Origin: Flavobacterium sp. A45
GTDB lineage: Bacteria; Bacteroidota; Bacteroidia; Flavobacteriales; Flavobacteriaceae
Assembly (NCBI RefSeq): GCF_002001005.1
Contig: NZ_MUNX01000040.1
Location: 1 to 49,097, forward strand
DNA: 49,097 bases
Direction of reading: 5' to 3'
Within the stretch, counting starts at the first letter, position 1, and the number at the start of each line of letters is the position of its first letter. Of the stretch, positions 33,948-41,766 are shown piece after piece. Below the pieces are notes generated by a model. That model was not told the DNA's origin. It worked only from the letters and a program-made list of their open reading frames with translations, and did not search any database. The position numbers and the translations under genes are program-made.

Positions 33948-34610
33948 ATGTCTTCACACCATATCGTTCGCGACGACCAAGAACCCGCTTTAATTATTGC
34001 TAACGGAGCTGCTTGTCATCCTGAATTACTGGGACAATTACTGGAATGGTCACCCTTGGTTATTGTACTTGACTCAGCCATAGAACGTGTAATGGAACTG
34101 GACGTAAAAGTCGATGTTCTATTGGGAGATTTTGATCGTGGTTTTGATCCCGAAAAATATCAAACTTCCCAATATCCATTAGAAATTGTCCACACACTGG
34201 ATCAAAATAAAACCGATTTGGAGAAAGCCTTGGATTACTTGATCGACCGAAAGATTCCGGCAGTAAACATAGTTTGGGCAACCGGAAGAAGAGCGGACCA
34301 CACCATTACTAATCTCACAAATATCGTTCGCTATAGAAATTTAATCAAAATCGTCATACTCGACGACCATTCCAAAATATTTTTGCTTCCAAATAAATTT
34401 GAAAAATGGTACACCGCTGGCACACCAATTTCGTTAATTCCTATTGGAGTTGTCAACGGAATCTTTTCTCAAAACTTAGTGTATCCTTTAGAAAATGACA
34501 CCTTAACTATGGGCTACAGAACAGGAAGCAGTAACGCTGTTGCCAATGACGGAATTGTTTCAATCTACCACAGTAATGGCGATTTGTTATTAATGGAATG
34601 TATTGATTAG
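33948..34610 (+). CDS. thiN: Thiamine pyrophosphokinase
   Basis: A 220-residue thiamine diphosphokinase that makes thiamine pyrophosphate from thiamine and ATP. The catalytic domain (residues ~15-140) has ALIIANGAACHPELLGQL, VDVLLGDFDRGFDP (metal-binding acidic residues), HTLDQNKTDLEKALDYLID and WATGRRADHTITNLTNI. The C-terminal ~70 residues form the beta-sandwich thiamine-binding part (GTPISLIPIGVVNG ... YRTGSSNAVANDGIVSIYHSNGDLLLM). No TPP riboswitch was seen upstream. Confidence 0.9.
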   Translation: MSSHHIVRDDQEPALIIANGAACHPELLGQLLEWSPLVIVLDSAIERVMELDVKVDVLLGDFDRGFDPEKYQTSQYPLEIVHTLDQNKTDLEKALDYLIDRKIPAVNIVWATGRRADHTITNLTNIVRYRNLIKIVILDDHSKIFLLPNKFEKWYTAGTPISLIPIGVVNGIFSQNLVYPLENDTLTMGYRTGSSNAVANDGIVSIYHSNGDLLLMECID

Positions 34611-34793
34611 TAAAGCATTGTTTTAAAAAAAAACATTACTAAAAAGTGTAATCCAAACATAAAAATATTCCTTTTCTTAAAACACAAAAAACACAATCAA
34701 CTAAAAATCAAATACTTTGGCTTGATTATTGCAATAAAGGCAAACAAAAACAGCTGTAAATAAGCATTATATCAATTTCAAGAAAGGATTGAC

Positions 34794-34801
34794 TATCTTT
34801 G
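34794..34801 (+). promoter_or_regulatory. -7 box TATCTTTG for rlmF
   Basis: Matches TAnnTTTG followed by GCAGC, 16 bases before the rlmF start, implying a very short leader. Confidence 0.45.
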
Positions 34802-34817
34802 CAGCGAAATTTAGGAA

Positions 34818-35765
34818 ATGAAATCAACAAAGAATACCGAAAAAACAACTTTACATCCAAGAAATCTACACCGATTTGGATATAACTTTGAACTATTGAC
34901 ACTAAATTATCCCGAATTGGGTGAATTTATTTTTGTCAACGAACACAATATTGAAACAATTGATTTTAGTAATCCAACTGCGGTAAAAGCGCTTAACAAT
35001 GCTTTGTTAATCACCAATTACGACATTCAAAACTGGGATATACCTGCTGACTTTTTATGCCCGCCAATTCCAGGCAGAGCCGATTATATTCATTACCTCG
35101 CCGATTTATTGGCCACAGCAAATAATAGTTTAATTCCGCAAGGGGAAACTGTTATGGGACTCGATATTGGTATTGGTGCCAATTGCATTTATCCCATACT
35201 TGGAAATTCAATTTACGGTTGGTCATTTGTAGGAACGGATATTGATGAAGTTGCGATTCAGAATTGCAAAAAAATTATAAGTCACAACCCTAAATTAGCA
35301 GAAACCATTAGCCTGCAATTACAGGTAAACTCGCGTTTTATTTTCAAAAACATTATAGCTCCAGAGGATCGATTCACTTTTACAATCTGTAATCCTCCGT
35401 TTCATTCTTCCTCAGAAGAAGCAACTAAAAGTAGCCTTAGAAAAGTGAATAATCTAAATCCTGACGCTCCCAAAACAGTAAATCCGACCCTCAACTTTGG
35501 AGGACAAAATGCCGAATTATGGTGTGAAGGCGGTGAATTGGGTTTTATCAAGCAAATGATTTATGAAAGCGCTAAATATCCAATGCAATGTCTTTGGTTT
35601 ACCACATTGGTTTCCAAACAATCCAATTTGAATACGATATACAAAACCTTGAACAATGTGGCTGCTATACATAAAACCATAGAAATGGCTCAAGGCCAAA
35701 AAACAAGCCGCATTGTTGCCTGGACTTTTATGACCGAAGCACAACAGAAAGCTTGGAAGTTTTAG
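34818..35765 (+). CDS. rlmF: 23S rRNA (adenine1618-N6)-methyltransferase RlmF
   Basis: A 315-residue rRNA methyltransferase. The family opens with LHPRNLHRFGYNFELL. It has a SAM-binding motif (MGLDIGIGANCIYPILG, residues ~112-128) and the amino-methyltransferase catalytic motif NPPF in FTICNPPFHSSSEEA (residues ~189-204). It methylates N6 of A1618 in 23S rRNA. Length is normal. uvrB begins 59 bases downstream on the same strand, and readthrough is possible. Confidence 0.94.
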   Translation: MKSTKNTEKTTLHPRNLHRFGYNFELLTLNYPELGEFIFVNEHNIETIDFSNPTAVKALNNALLITNYDIQNWDIPADFLCPPIPGRADYIHYLADLLATANNSLIPQGETVMGLDIGIGANCIYPILGNSIYGWSFVGTDIDEVAIQNCKKIISHNPKLAETISLQLQVNSRFIFKNIIAPEDRFTFTICNPPFHSSSEEATKSSLRKVNNLNPDAPKTVNPTLNFGGQNAELWCEGGELGFIKQMIYESAKYPMQCLWFTTLVSKQSNLNTIYKTLNNVAAIHKTIEMAQGQKTSRIVAWTFMTEAQQKAWKF

Positions 35766-35824
35766 GTTTTCTATAGGCTATTTACTTTGTATCTTTACGA
35801 CATAGTACATTAGAACTCTAAACA

Positions 35825-37816
35825 ATGAATTTCCAAGTCATATCCGAATACCAACCGAAAGGCGATCAACCACAAGCCATTGAAAAATTAGCTCAAGGCA
35901 TAGAGGCAGGTGAACAATTCCAAACTTTACTTGGAGTTACTGGATCCGGAAAAACATTCACTATCGCCAATGTTATTCAGGAAATACAACGTCCTACTTT
36001 GATTTTGGCACACAACAAAACCTTAGCAGCACAATTGTATTCGGAATTCAAACAATTTTTCCCAAATAATGCTGTGGAATATTTCGTGTCCTATTACGAT
36101 TATTACCAACCCGAAGCTTTCATGCCCGTCACTGGTGTTTTCATCGAGAAAGATTTATCCATCAATGAAGAGTTGGAGAAAATGCGTTTAAGCACTACCT
36201 CTTCCCTCCTTTCTGGTCGAAGAGACATAATAGTCGTAGCATCTGTTTCCTGCATTTATGGTATTGGAAATCCCGTTGAGTTTCAAAAGAACGTAATTGC
36301 CGTAGAGAGAAACCAAATGATTTCCCGAACCAAGTTATTGAAAAGTTTGGTTCAAAGTTTGTATTCCAGAACCGAAGCCGATTTTACTCCTGGAAATTTT
36401 CGCATAAAAGGAGATACGGTTGAAGTATATCCAAGTTATGCCGATGATGCTTTTAGAATTCATTTTTTTGGAGATGAAATAGAAGAAATTGAAAGCTTTG
36501 ACGTAAAAACCGCTAAAGTCATTGAACGATACGAAAAACTCACAATATATCCTGCCAATATGTTTGTGACCTCTCCTGATGTGCTGAATGGTGCGATTTG
36601 GGAAATTCAACAGGATTTGGTCAAACAGGTTGATTATTTCAAAGAAATAGGCAAACACCTTGAAGCCAAAAGACTCGAAGAACGCACCAATTTTGATTTG
36701 GAGATGATTCGGGAATTGGGCTATTGTTCCGGAATCGAAAACTATTCACGTTATTTGGACGGAAGAGAAGCTGGATCTAGACCTTTCTGTTTACTGGACT
36801 ATTTCCCAAAAGATTTTTTGATGGTCGTTGACGAAAGCCACGTAACCCTATCACAAGTGCAAGCAATGTATGGCGGAGACAGAAGCCGTAAAGAGAATTT
36901 AGTGGAATATGGTTTCCGATTACCGGCAGCTATGGACAATCGCCCTCTGAAATTTGACGAATTTGAGGCGATGCAAAACCAAGTCATCTATGTATCTGCA
37001 ACTCCTGCCGATTATGAATTGCAAAAATGTGACGGCGTATATGTAGAACAAGTGATTCGCCCAACAGGTTTATTGGATCCTATAATTGAAATTCGCCCGA
37101 GTCTAAACCAAATAGACGATTTGATTGAGGAAATTCAGCAGCGCTGTGAATTGGATGAACGGGTTTTAGTAACCACTTTGACCAAAAGAATGGCTGAAGA
37201 ACTGGCCAAATACTTAACTAAAGTATCTATTCGTTGTCGTTACATCCACTCTGATGTTGACACACTAGAACGAATCGAAATCATGCAGGATTTACGAAAA
37301 GGAATTTTTGATGTGTTGATTGGAGTGAACTTATTAAGAGAAGGATTGGATTTACCCGAAGTTTCATTGGTTGCCATACTCGATGCAGACAAGGAAGGAT
37401 TCTTAAGAAGTCATCGCTCGCTAACCCAAACCATAGGCCGCACCGCAAGAAACCTAAACGGAAAAGCCATAATGTACGCCGATAAAATCACTAATAGTAT
37501 GCAAAAAACTATTGATGAAACCAATTACAGAAGAACAAAGCAAATTAATTTCAACTTAGAGAATAATGTAGTTCCACAAGCTTTAAATAAGAAAATCGAA
37601 AGCGCCTTTACCAACAACAAATTGGTTGAGTATGAATTGGGACACATTATGAACGTTGCCGCCGAACCAGAAACAGCCTATATGTCTAAACCCGATTTGG
37701 AAAAACTCATTCGCGAAAAACGAAAAGCTATGGAAAAATCTGCAAAAGATTTAGACTTTATGCAAGCTGCAAAACTGCGTGATGAGATTAAAGCTTTACA
37801 GGCAAAAACTCATTAA
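35825..37816 (+). CDS. uvrB: Excinuclease ABC subunit B
   Basis: A 663-residue UvrB, the damage-verification helicase of nucleotide excision repair, which binds UvrA and then UvrC. Walker A GVTGSGKT is at residues 37-44. The beta-hairpin region has YYDYYQPEAF, DESH (Walker B) lies near residue 338 and helicase motif VI QTIGRTARN near 536. A C-terminal UVR domain (residues ~625-660, DLEKLIREKRKAMEKSAKDLDFMQAAKLRDEI) binds UvrC. Complete. The stop codon overlaps the stop of the convergent TerB-like gene within ATTAAT. Confidence 0.97.
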   Translation: MNFQVISEYQPKGDQPQAIEKLAQGIEAGEQFQTLLGVTGSGKTFTIANVIQEIQRPTLILAHNKTLAAQLYSEFKQFFPNNAVEYFVSYYDYYQPEAFMPVTGVFIEKDLSINEELEKMRLSTTSSLLSGRRDIIVVASVSCIYGIGNPVEFQKNVIAVERNQMISRTKLLKSLVQSLYSRTEADFTPGNFRIKGDTVEVYPSYADDAFRIHFFGDEIEEIESFDVKTAKVIERYEKLTIYPANMFVTSPDVLNGAIWEIQQDLVKQVDYFKEIGKHLEAKRLEERTNFDLEMIRELGYCSGIENYSRYLDGREAGSRPFCLLDYFPKDFLMVVDESHVTLSQVQAMYGGDRSRKENLVEYGFRLPAAMDNRPLKFDEFEAMQNQVIYVSATPADYELQKCDGVYVEQVIRPTGLLDPIIEIRPSLNQIDDLIEEIQQRCELDERVLVTTLTKRMAEELAKYLTKVSIRCRYIHSDVDTLERIEIMQDLRKGIFDVLIGVNLLREGLDLPEVSLVAILDADKEGFLRSHRSLTQTIGRTARNLNGKAIMYADKITNSMQKTIDETNYRRTKQINFNLENNVVPQALNKKIESAFTNNKLVEYELGHIMNVAAEPETAYMSKPDLEKLIREKRKAMEKSAKDLDFMQAAKLRDEIKALQAKTH

Positions 37817-38214
37817 TTATGTTGTTCTTGAAAATGATCCAATAATACATTTGGAGAAATAATAGCACTAGGAGATGTTTTCATTAGCTTAAGAACACGA
37901 TTTGTTGCACTTGGATTCAAACCCATGTTAATAGCAATTTGGCGAATAGCATCTTCTTCTTTTTGATGTAAAACACCATCAATATGCATCAATAATGCCA
38001 AACGATAAAATTGCTGAATCCGTTCAAACTCAGATTTTATTACGCCTGTTGGCAATTCTTGATGGAACAACTCACTGAATTCTTTTTTACTGATACCTAA
38101 TTCTTGAGCGACAATCCAAACAAACTGGTATTCTCGTTCATGCAATCTTCCATCAACAACTGAAAATGCAATCATCTCAGACAATAAATTGATTTTTTCT
38201 ATGTGTGTGTCCAT
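37813..38214 (-). CDS. TerB-like helical protein
   Basis: A 133-residue all-helical cytoplasmic protein with the TerB/DjlA-type metal-binding bundle pattern (INLLSEMIAFSVVDGRLHEREYQFVWIVAQELGISKKEF, then LLMHIDGVLHQKEEDAIRQIAINMGL). The two D-G-x-(L/V)-H-x-(R/K)-E loops are equivalent repeats and supply the acidic residues. Despite the family name there is no ter operon here, so tellurite resistance should not be assumed. Tail-to-tail with uvrB, overlapping it by four bases. Confidence 0.8.
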   Translation of the reverse strand: MDTHIEKINLLSEMIAFSVVDGRLHEREYQFVWIVAQELGISKKEFSELFHQELPTGVIKSEFERIQQFYRLALLMHIDGVLHQKEEDAIRQIAINMGLNPSATNRVLKLMKTSPSAIISPNVLLDHFQEQHN

Positions 38215-38272
38215 CTAATTATTAATTTTAGCTAAAATATTCTTTTTTTCTAAATCTAAAAATTAAATCAGC

Positions 38273-39082
38273 TTGAAATTAATTTACTTGATCCCCTTAC
38301 TTCTATTTCTTGGTAAAGCAACTGCCCAAGAGAGTACCGCTTCCAAACAAGTTTCCACTTTTACAATGGAAGCTCCCCAACTAAAAACAAGCAGAAAAAT
38401 TTGGTTGTACTTACCTAAAAATTACGAAACCTCAACCAAGAAATATCCAGTCATTTACATGCATGATGCCCAAAACTTGTTTGATGCCAAGACTTCGTTT
38501 GCTGGTGAATGGAATGTAGACGAAAAACTGGACAGCCTGAATGCACAGGTAATTGTGGTGGGAATTGAAAACGGTGGCGAAAAACGACTGGAAGAATTGA
38601 CACCTTACAAAAACGAAAAATACGGTGGTGGAAATGCAGATAAATATCTTGAATTTATCGTAAACACACTAAAACCTGAAATCGACAAAAAATACCGAAC
38701 AAAAACTAACGCCAAAAGCACTACTATTATGGGAAGTTCATTGGGCGGCTTGGTTTCTTTTTATGCCGCTATAAAATATCCAGATGTCTTTGGAAAAGCA
38801 GGTGTGTTTTCTCCTGCTTTTTGGATCAATCGAAAAGATATAAATAATTATATGTCAAACAGTAAAAAAATTAAGGCTAAAATTTACTTTCTCTGCGGTG
38901 ATTCAGAGGGCGATGATGATGACATGGTAAATGACCTGAATCATATGGAACATTTATTGAATGAAAACCGTTGTTATTGCCTGCATTTAAACAAAAAAAT
39001 AATTGTAAAAGGAGGCCATCACAATGAGAAATTATGGAGAGATGGTTTTACAGATGCTTTTCTTTGGTTGGGATATAAATGA
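38273..39082 (+). CDS. Exported esterase (Esterase D/PF00756-type alpha/beta hydrolase), TTG start
   Basis: A 269-residue hydrolase. The only possible start is the TTG at 38273: an in-frame stop lies three codons upstream, and a clean signal peptide (KLIYLIPLLLFLGKATAQ) follows directly. Family features are SRKIWLYLPKNYETSTKKYPVIYMHDAQNLFD, the nucleophile in IMGSSLGGLVSFYAA (residues ~153-163, Ser of GSSLGG), YFLCGDSEGDDDD (acid) and GGHHNEKLWRDGFTDAFLWL (His). The family includes enterochelin-esterase-like and formylglutathione-hydrolase-like enzymes; the true substrate is unknown. Confidence 0.85.
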   Translation: MKLIYLIPLLLFLGKATAQESTASKQVSTFTMEAPQLKTSRKIWLYLPKNYETSTKKYPVIYMHDAQNLFDAKTSFAGEWNVDEKLDSLNAQVIVVGIENGGEKRLEELTPYKNEKYGGGNADKYLEFIVNTLKPEIDKKYRTKTNAKSTTIMGSSLGGLVSFYAAIKYPDVFGKAGVFSPAFWINRKDINNYMSNSKKIKAKIYFLCGDSEGDDDDMVNDLNHMEHLLNENRCYCLHLNKKIIVKGGHHNEKLWRDGFTDAFLWLGYK

Positions 39083-39134
39083 TTTTGAATCTATTTTCTA
39101 AAAGATCTTGAATATATACGTGAGGGATAAAAGC

Positions 39135-39235
39135 TGGCTACCGAAGTAGCGCGGATAGCCCGACAGCATAAAGAAAATGGGCCGAATCACCACAATGATG
39201 ATTTGGCCCATTTTCTTTATGGCGGCACGCCCAAA
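39135..39235 (-). repeat. Structured intergenic repeat D with a 23-bp hairpin
   Basis: Arms 39167-39189 and 39199-39221 are complementary over 23 positions with a single G-T pair. They are flanked on the minus strand by GGGCGTGCCGCC and GTCGGGCTATCCGCGCTAC, a flank type widespread in Bacteroidota intergenic repeats. It separates the convergent esterase and TlpA-like genes and may stop transcripts from both sides, though no T tract is present. Confidence 0.6.
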
Positions 39236-40747
39236 CTATTTCTTGGAATACTCTTTTTCCATTTGGGTAATGATGCTTTTTATGGCTTCGGAGCCTATTC
39301 CTTTGGCTTTGATGACTTTGTTTTTATCGAGAATATAAATCACGGGTGTTGTCACAACATCGTACTTATCCTTGAGATTATTAATATGAACGCCATCATA
39401 GACATTAATCCAATCGATTTTATTGTCAACAATGTACTTCTTGTATTTATCAAATTCATTTTGGGTGTAAACCCCAAAAACTTTGACATCCTTGTTTTCT
39501 TTTTGAAATTCATGGTACATTTGCAGAATTTTTGGCACTTCTTTTTGGCAATGCCCACAGTCTACATCCCAAAAAAGCAGAATCAAATAATCGGCTTTGA
39601 TACTCGACAAAGTCACATAGGATTTTTCGATTTCTAACTTATTATCATAATAGATTTTGGTAATTTCTTCGCTCGTTTTGGCGGTATCGAAACCCATTTT
39701 GGCAATTTTATCATGACTAGGAATATCTATCATATAGAGCTCAGGAGCTGTTTTTCCGAGTTGTAGTGGTGCCAAAACATTACCTCGGTTTATGATAATT
39801 TTGATTACGCTATCATCATAAACGCCTTTGGCTTTTCCTGTTTTGAAGTAATTATCAACCATATAGACAAACACTTTGTCCATTCCCATTATTTTTGGTA
39901 TCTCATATGTCGAAGTAAAATAGGCCAATAAAAGCATATTCATTTTGGTCCCTTGTTTTGTTTTAAGCATCATACGATCAATCTCGACACAAATTGAGTC
40001 GGGATGCTGTACTACAACCGTATTAAAGTATTGCTTGATTTTATTGGTGAAAAATGGATTACGCAACATGGCATCGTCCTGAAAATTCACCCCATCCCAA
40101 AAATGTTTTTTGTAATAATGATATGCAAAAATGCTGTCTGGTCTTCCGTTGGCAGCTTTGGGAATATCCTTAGCTGTTTTTTCGGATTTTAAATTGATTA
40201 TTTCGGAGAGGTAGTTTCCTTTATTTTGGGTTATAGTATTCAAATCATTCTCCAAAATAGCCTCATTTAAAACTTTGAATTCCTTGATTAAAAGTGCCGT
40301 GGAATCAGATTTTTTCTGTTCTTTTATTGATTTTTTAAAACTATCAAATTCTTTGTTTTTGGTTGTTACAAAACGAATGTAGTTGAAGAAATTTTCGTTT
40401 TGTTTAGAATCAACTGCTTTTAAATTATCCAGTAAATTGGATTTATCCGATGTGATTTGTTGCTTTTGAGTCTGCTCGTCTACGATGAAATCAAAATAAT
40501 TGCCTTTTTCTTGACTGAGCAAAAAGTAAACCCCTTTGTCCAAATTTTTCTTTCCCTTGAAAACAATATTCCCGTTCACCACTTTTTTGCAGGTATCAGA
40601 AATATATAATTTGTCAAATTGATAAAAGGCCAGATATGCGACTGTATCATTACAATGCTGCAAATTAATTTTAATTTCATGACCTGATTGGGCTTGAGCA
40701 AACATTGAACCAAAAAAAAGAGCGAAACTTATTAAAATTTTCTTCAT
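39236..40747 (-). CDS. Exported TlpA-like thioredoxin protein (DUF4369/DUF5106 type)
   Basis: A 503-residue exported protein (signal MKKILISFALFFGSMFAQAQ). Residues ~20-110 look like DUF4369 (GHEIKINLQHCNDTVAYLAFYQFDKLYISDTC...). A helical middle resembles DUF5106. The C-terminal ~150 residues are a thioredoxin fold with active-site Cys397 and Cys400 in WDVDCGHCQKEVP. The CGHC active site with His between the Cys residues is like that of disulphide isomerases. It is a second, different TlpA-like protein from that at 15.8-17.7 kb. Partner unknown. Confidence 0.85.
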   Translation of the reverse strand: MKKILISFALFFGSMFAQAQSGHEIKINLQHCNDTVAYLAFYQFDKLYISDTCKKVVNGNIVFKGKKNLDKGVYFLLSQEKGNYFDFIVDEQTQKQQITSDKSNLLDNLKAVDSKQNENFFNYIRFVTTKNKEFDSFKKSIKEQKKSDSTALLIKEFKVLNEAILENDLNTITQNKGNYLSEIINLKSEKTAKDIPKAANGRPDSIFAYHYYKKHFWDGVNFQDDAMLRNPFFTNKIKQYFNTVVVQHPDSICVEIDRMMLKTKQGTKMNMLLLAYFTSTYEIPKIMGMDKVFVYMVDNYFKTGKAKGVYDDSVIKIIINRGNVLAPLQLGKTAPELYMIDIPSHDKIAKMGFDTAKTSEEITKIYYDNKLEIEKSYVTLSSIKADYLILLFWDVDCGHCQKEVPKILQMYHEFQKENKDVKVFGVYTQNEFDKYKKYIVDNKIDWINVYDGVHINNLKDKYDVVTTPVIYILDKNKVIKAKGIGSEAIKSIITQMEKEYSKK

Positions 40748-40919
40748 AATTCACAATAATCTTTGAGACATTTTAGACATAGTAATTAAACATTTTTTCA
40801 GAAAATAATTCTAATTATTAACACCCAAAAATAATTGAATTTAAATCTAATTTCAAATAATTGACAAAGTGTTTTTATTGTCAAGAAAACAATAACAACA
40901 AATTCATTTTGTAAATGCT

Positions 40920-40927
40920 TATCTTTG
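40920..40927 (+). promoter_or_regulatory. -7 box TATCTTTG for the DUF1456 gene
   Basis: Matches TAnnTTTG followed by GCCC. It overlaps the earliest in-frame TTG at 40925, so translation must start later, at 40946. Confidence 0.5.
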
Positions 40928-40945
40928 CCCTTTAAATACTTAAAA

Positions 40946-41407
40946 ATGACAAATAACGATATATTCAAAAAACTTCGAGTAGCCTTGATGTTGCGCGATG
41001 ATCAAATAGTGGAAATTTTAGAATTGGTAGATTTTAGAATTACAAAATCAGAATTGGGAGCTTTTTTCCGTGATGAAAAACACGAAAATTACATGGAATG
41101 CGGAGATCAGGTTTTGCGTAATTTCCTAAACGGATTGGTAATTCACTTGAGAGGCACCAAAGAAAATCCTAAAAACCCTAATGATGTTTTGGCTAAACAC
41201 AAAGCTCAAATTCCGGCAAAAGACGGAGATTCAAAAAGAGCCGAATTTAAACCAAAAGCAAAAGATGAAGAAAGAGCAAGAGGCGATCAAGCCCCAGGAA
41301 AATCTAGCACGGCAAAAAAACCTGCCAAAAAACAATACCCAAAAGGCAATTCAAAAACACCAGTTGTAGAAAAAGTAAAATACAATTTTGGGAAAAATAA
41401 AAAATAA
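40946..41407 (+). CDS. DUF1456 (YehS-like) protein
   Basis: Start chosen at 40946 (MTNNDIFKKLRVALMLRDD); the frame is open seven codons further, but that part overlaps the promoter box. The 153-residue protein has two DUF1456 helical repeats: NNDIFKKLRVALMLRDDQIVEILELVDFRITKSELGAFFRDEKHENYMECGDQVLRNFLNGLVIHLRG. These are followed by a Lys/Pro/Ala-rich disordered tail of about 75 residues that may bind nucleic acid. E. coli YehS shares the two repeats. Function unknown. Confidence 0.85.
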   Translation: MTNNDIFKKLRVALMLRDDQIVEILELVDFRITKSELGAFFRDEKHENYMECGDQVLRNFLNGLVIHLRGTKENPKNPNDVLAKHKAQIPAKDGDSKRAEFKPKAKDEERARGDQAPGKSSTAKKPAKKQYPKGNSKTPVVEKVKYNFGKNKK

Positions 41408-41471
41408 TAACACGAGTTATATTTTTAAAAATACTGTCCAACTCAAGAATTGGACAACGCCAATTAAATAG

Positions 41472-41497
41472 CCTGAATGAAAGTTCAGGTTTTTTTA
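41472..41497 (+). terminator. Terminator of the DUF1456 gene
   Basis: CCTGAA pairs with TTCAGG around TGAAAG, followed by seven T. The rest of the gap to 41766 is AT-rich and shows nothing else. Confidence 0.7.
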
Positions 41498-41766
41498 TGC
41501 CCATAATTGACAATATATACAACAAAGTCTTTTTTAATAACATATAGGAAAAGCTAATATTTTTTTGTTAAATTTGATATATACATCTATTAGTCTCCTA
41601 TTGAAATAGTAAGAAAAAACAAGAATTCAAAAAATTAAATTTAATTATTCTGTTAATTCCAAAGATGAATAAATTTATTGAAACCTTTTTTAATTCTTAC
41701 TAATGCAATGCGTTTATGAAACACTAATTCCAAAAAAATTAAAGCAATTAAAACATATCATAGCCC

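Noticed and set aside
37813..38214. Tellurite resistance gene
   Set aside because: Only the TerB fold is shared; no terZACDE genes are present, so a resistance role is not supported.
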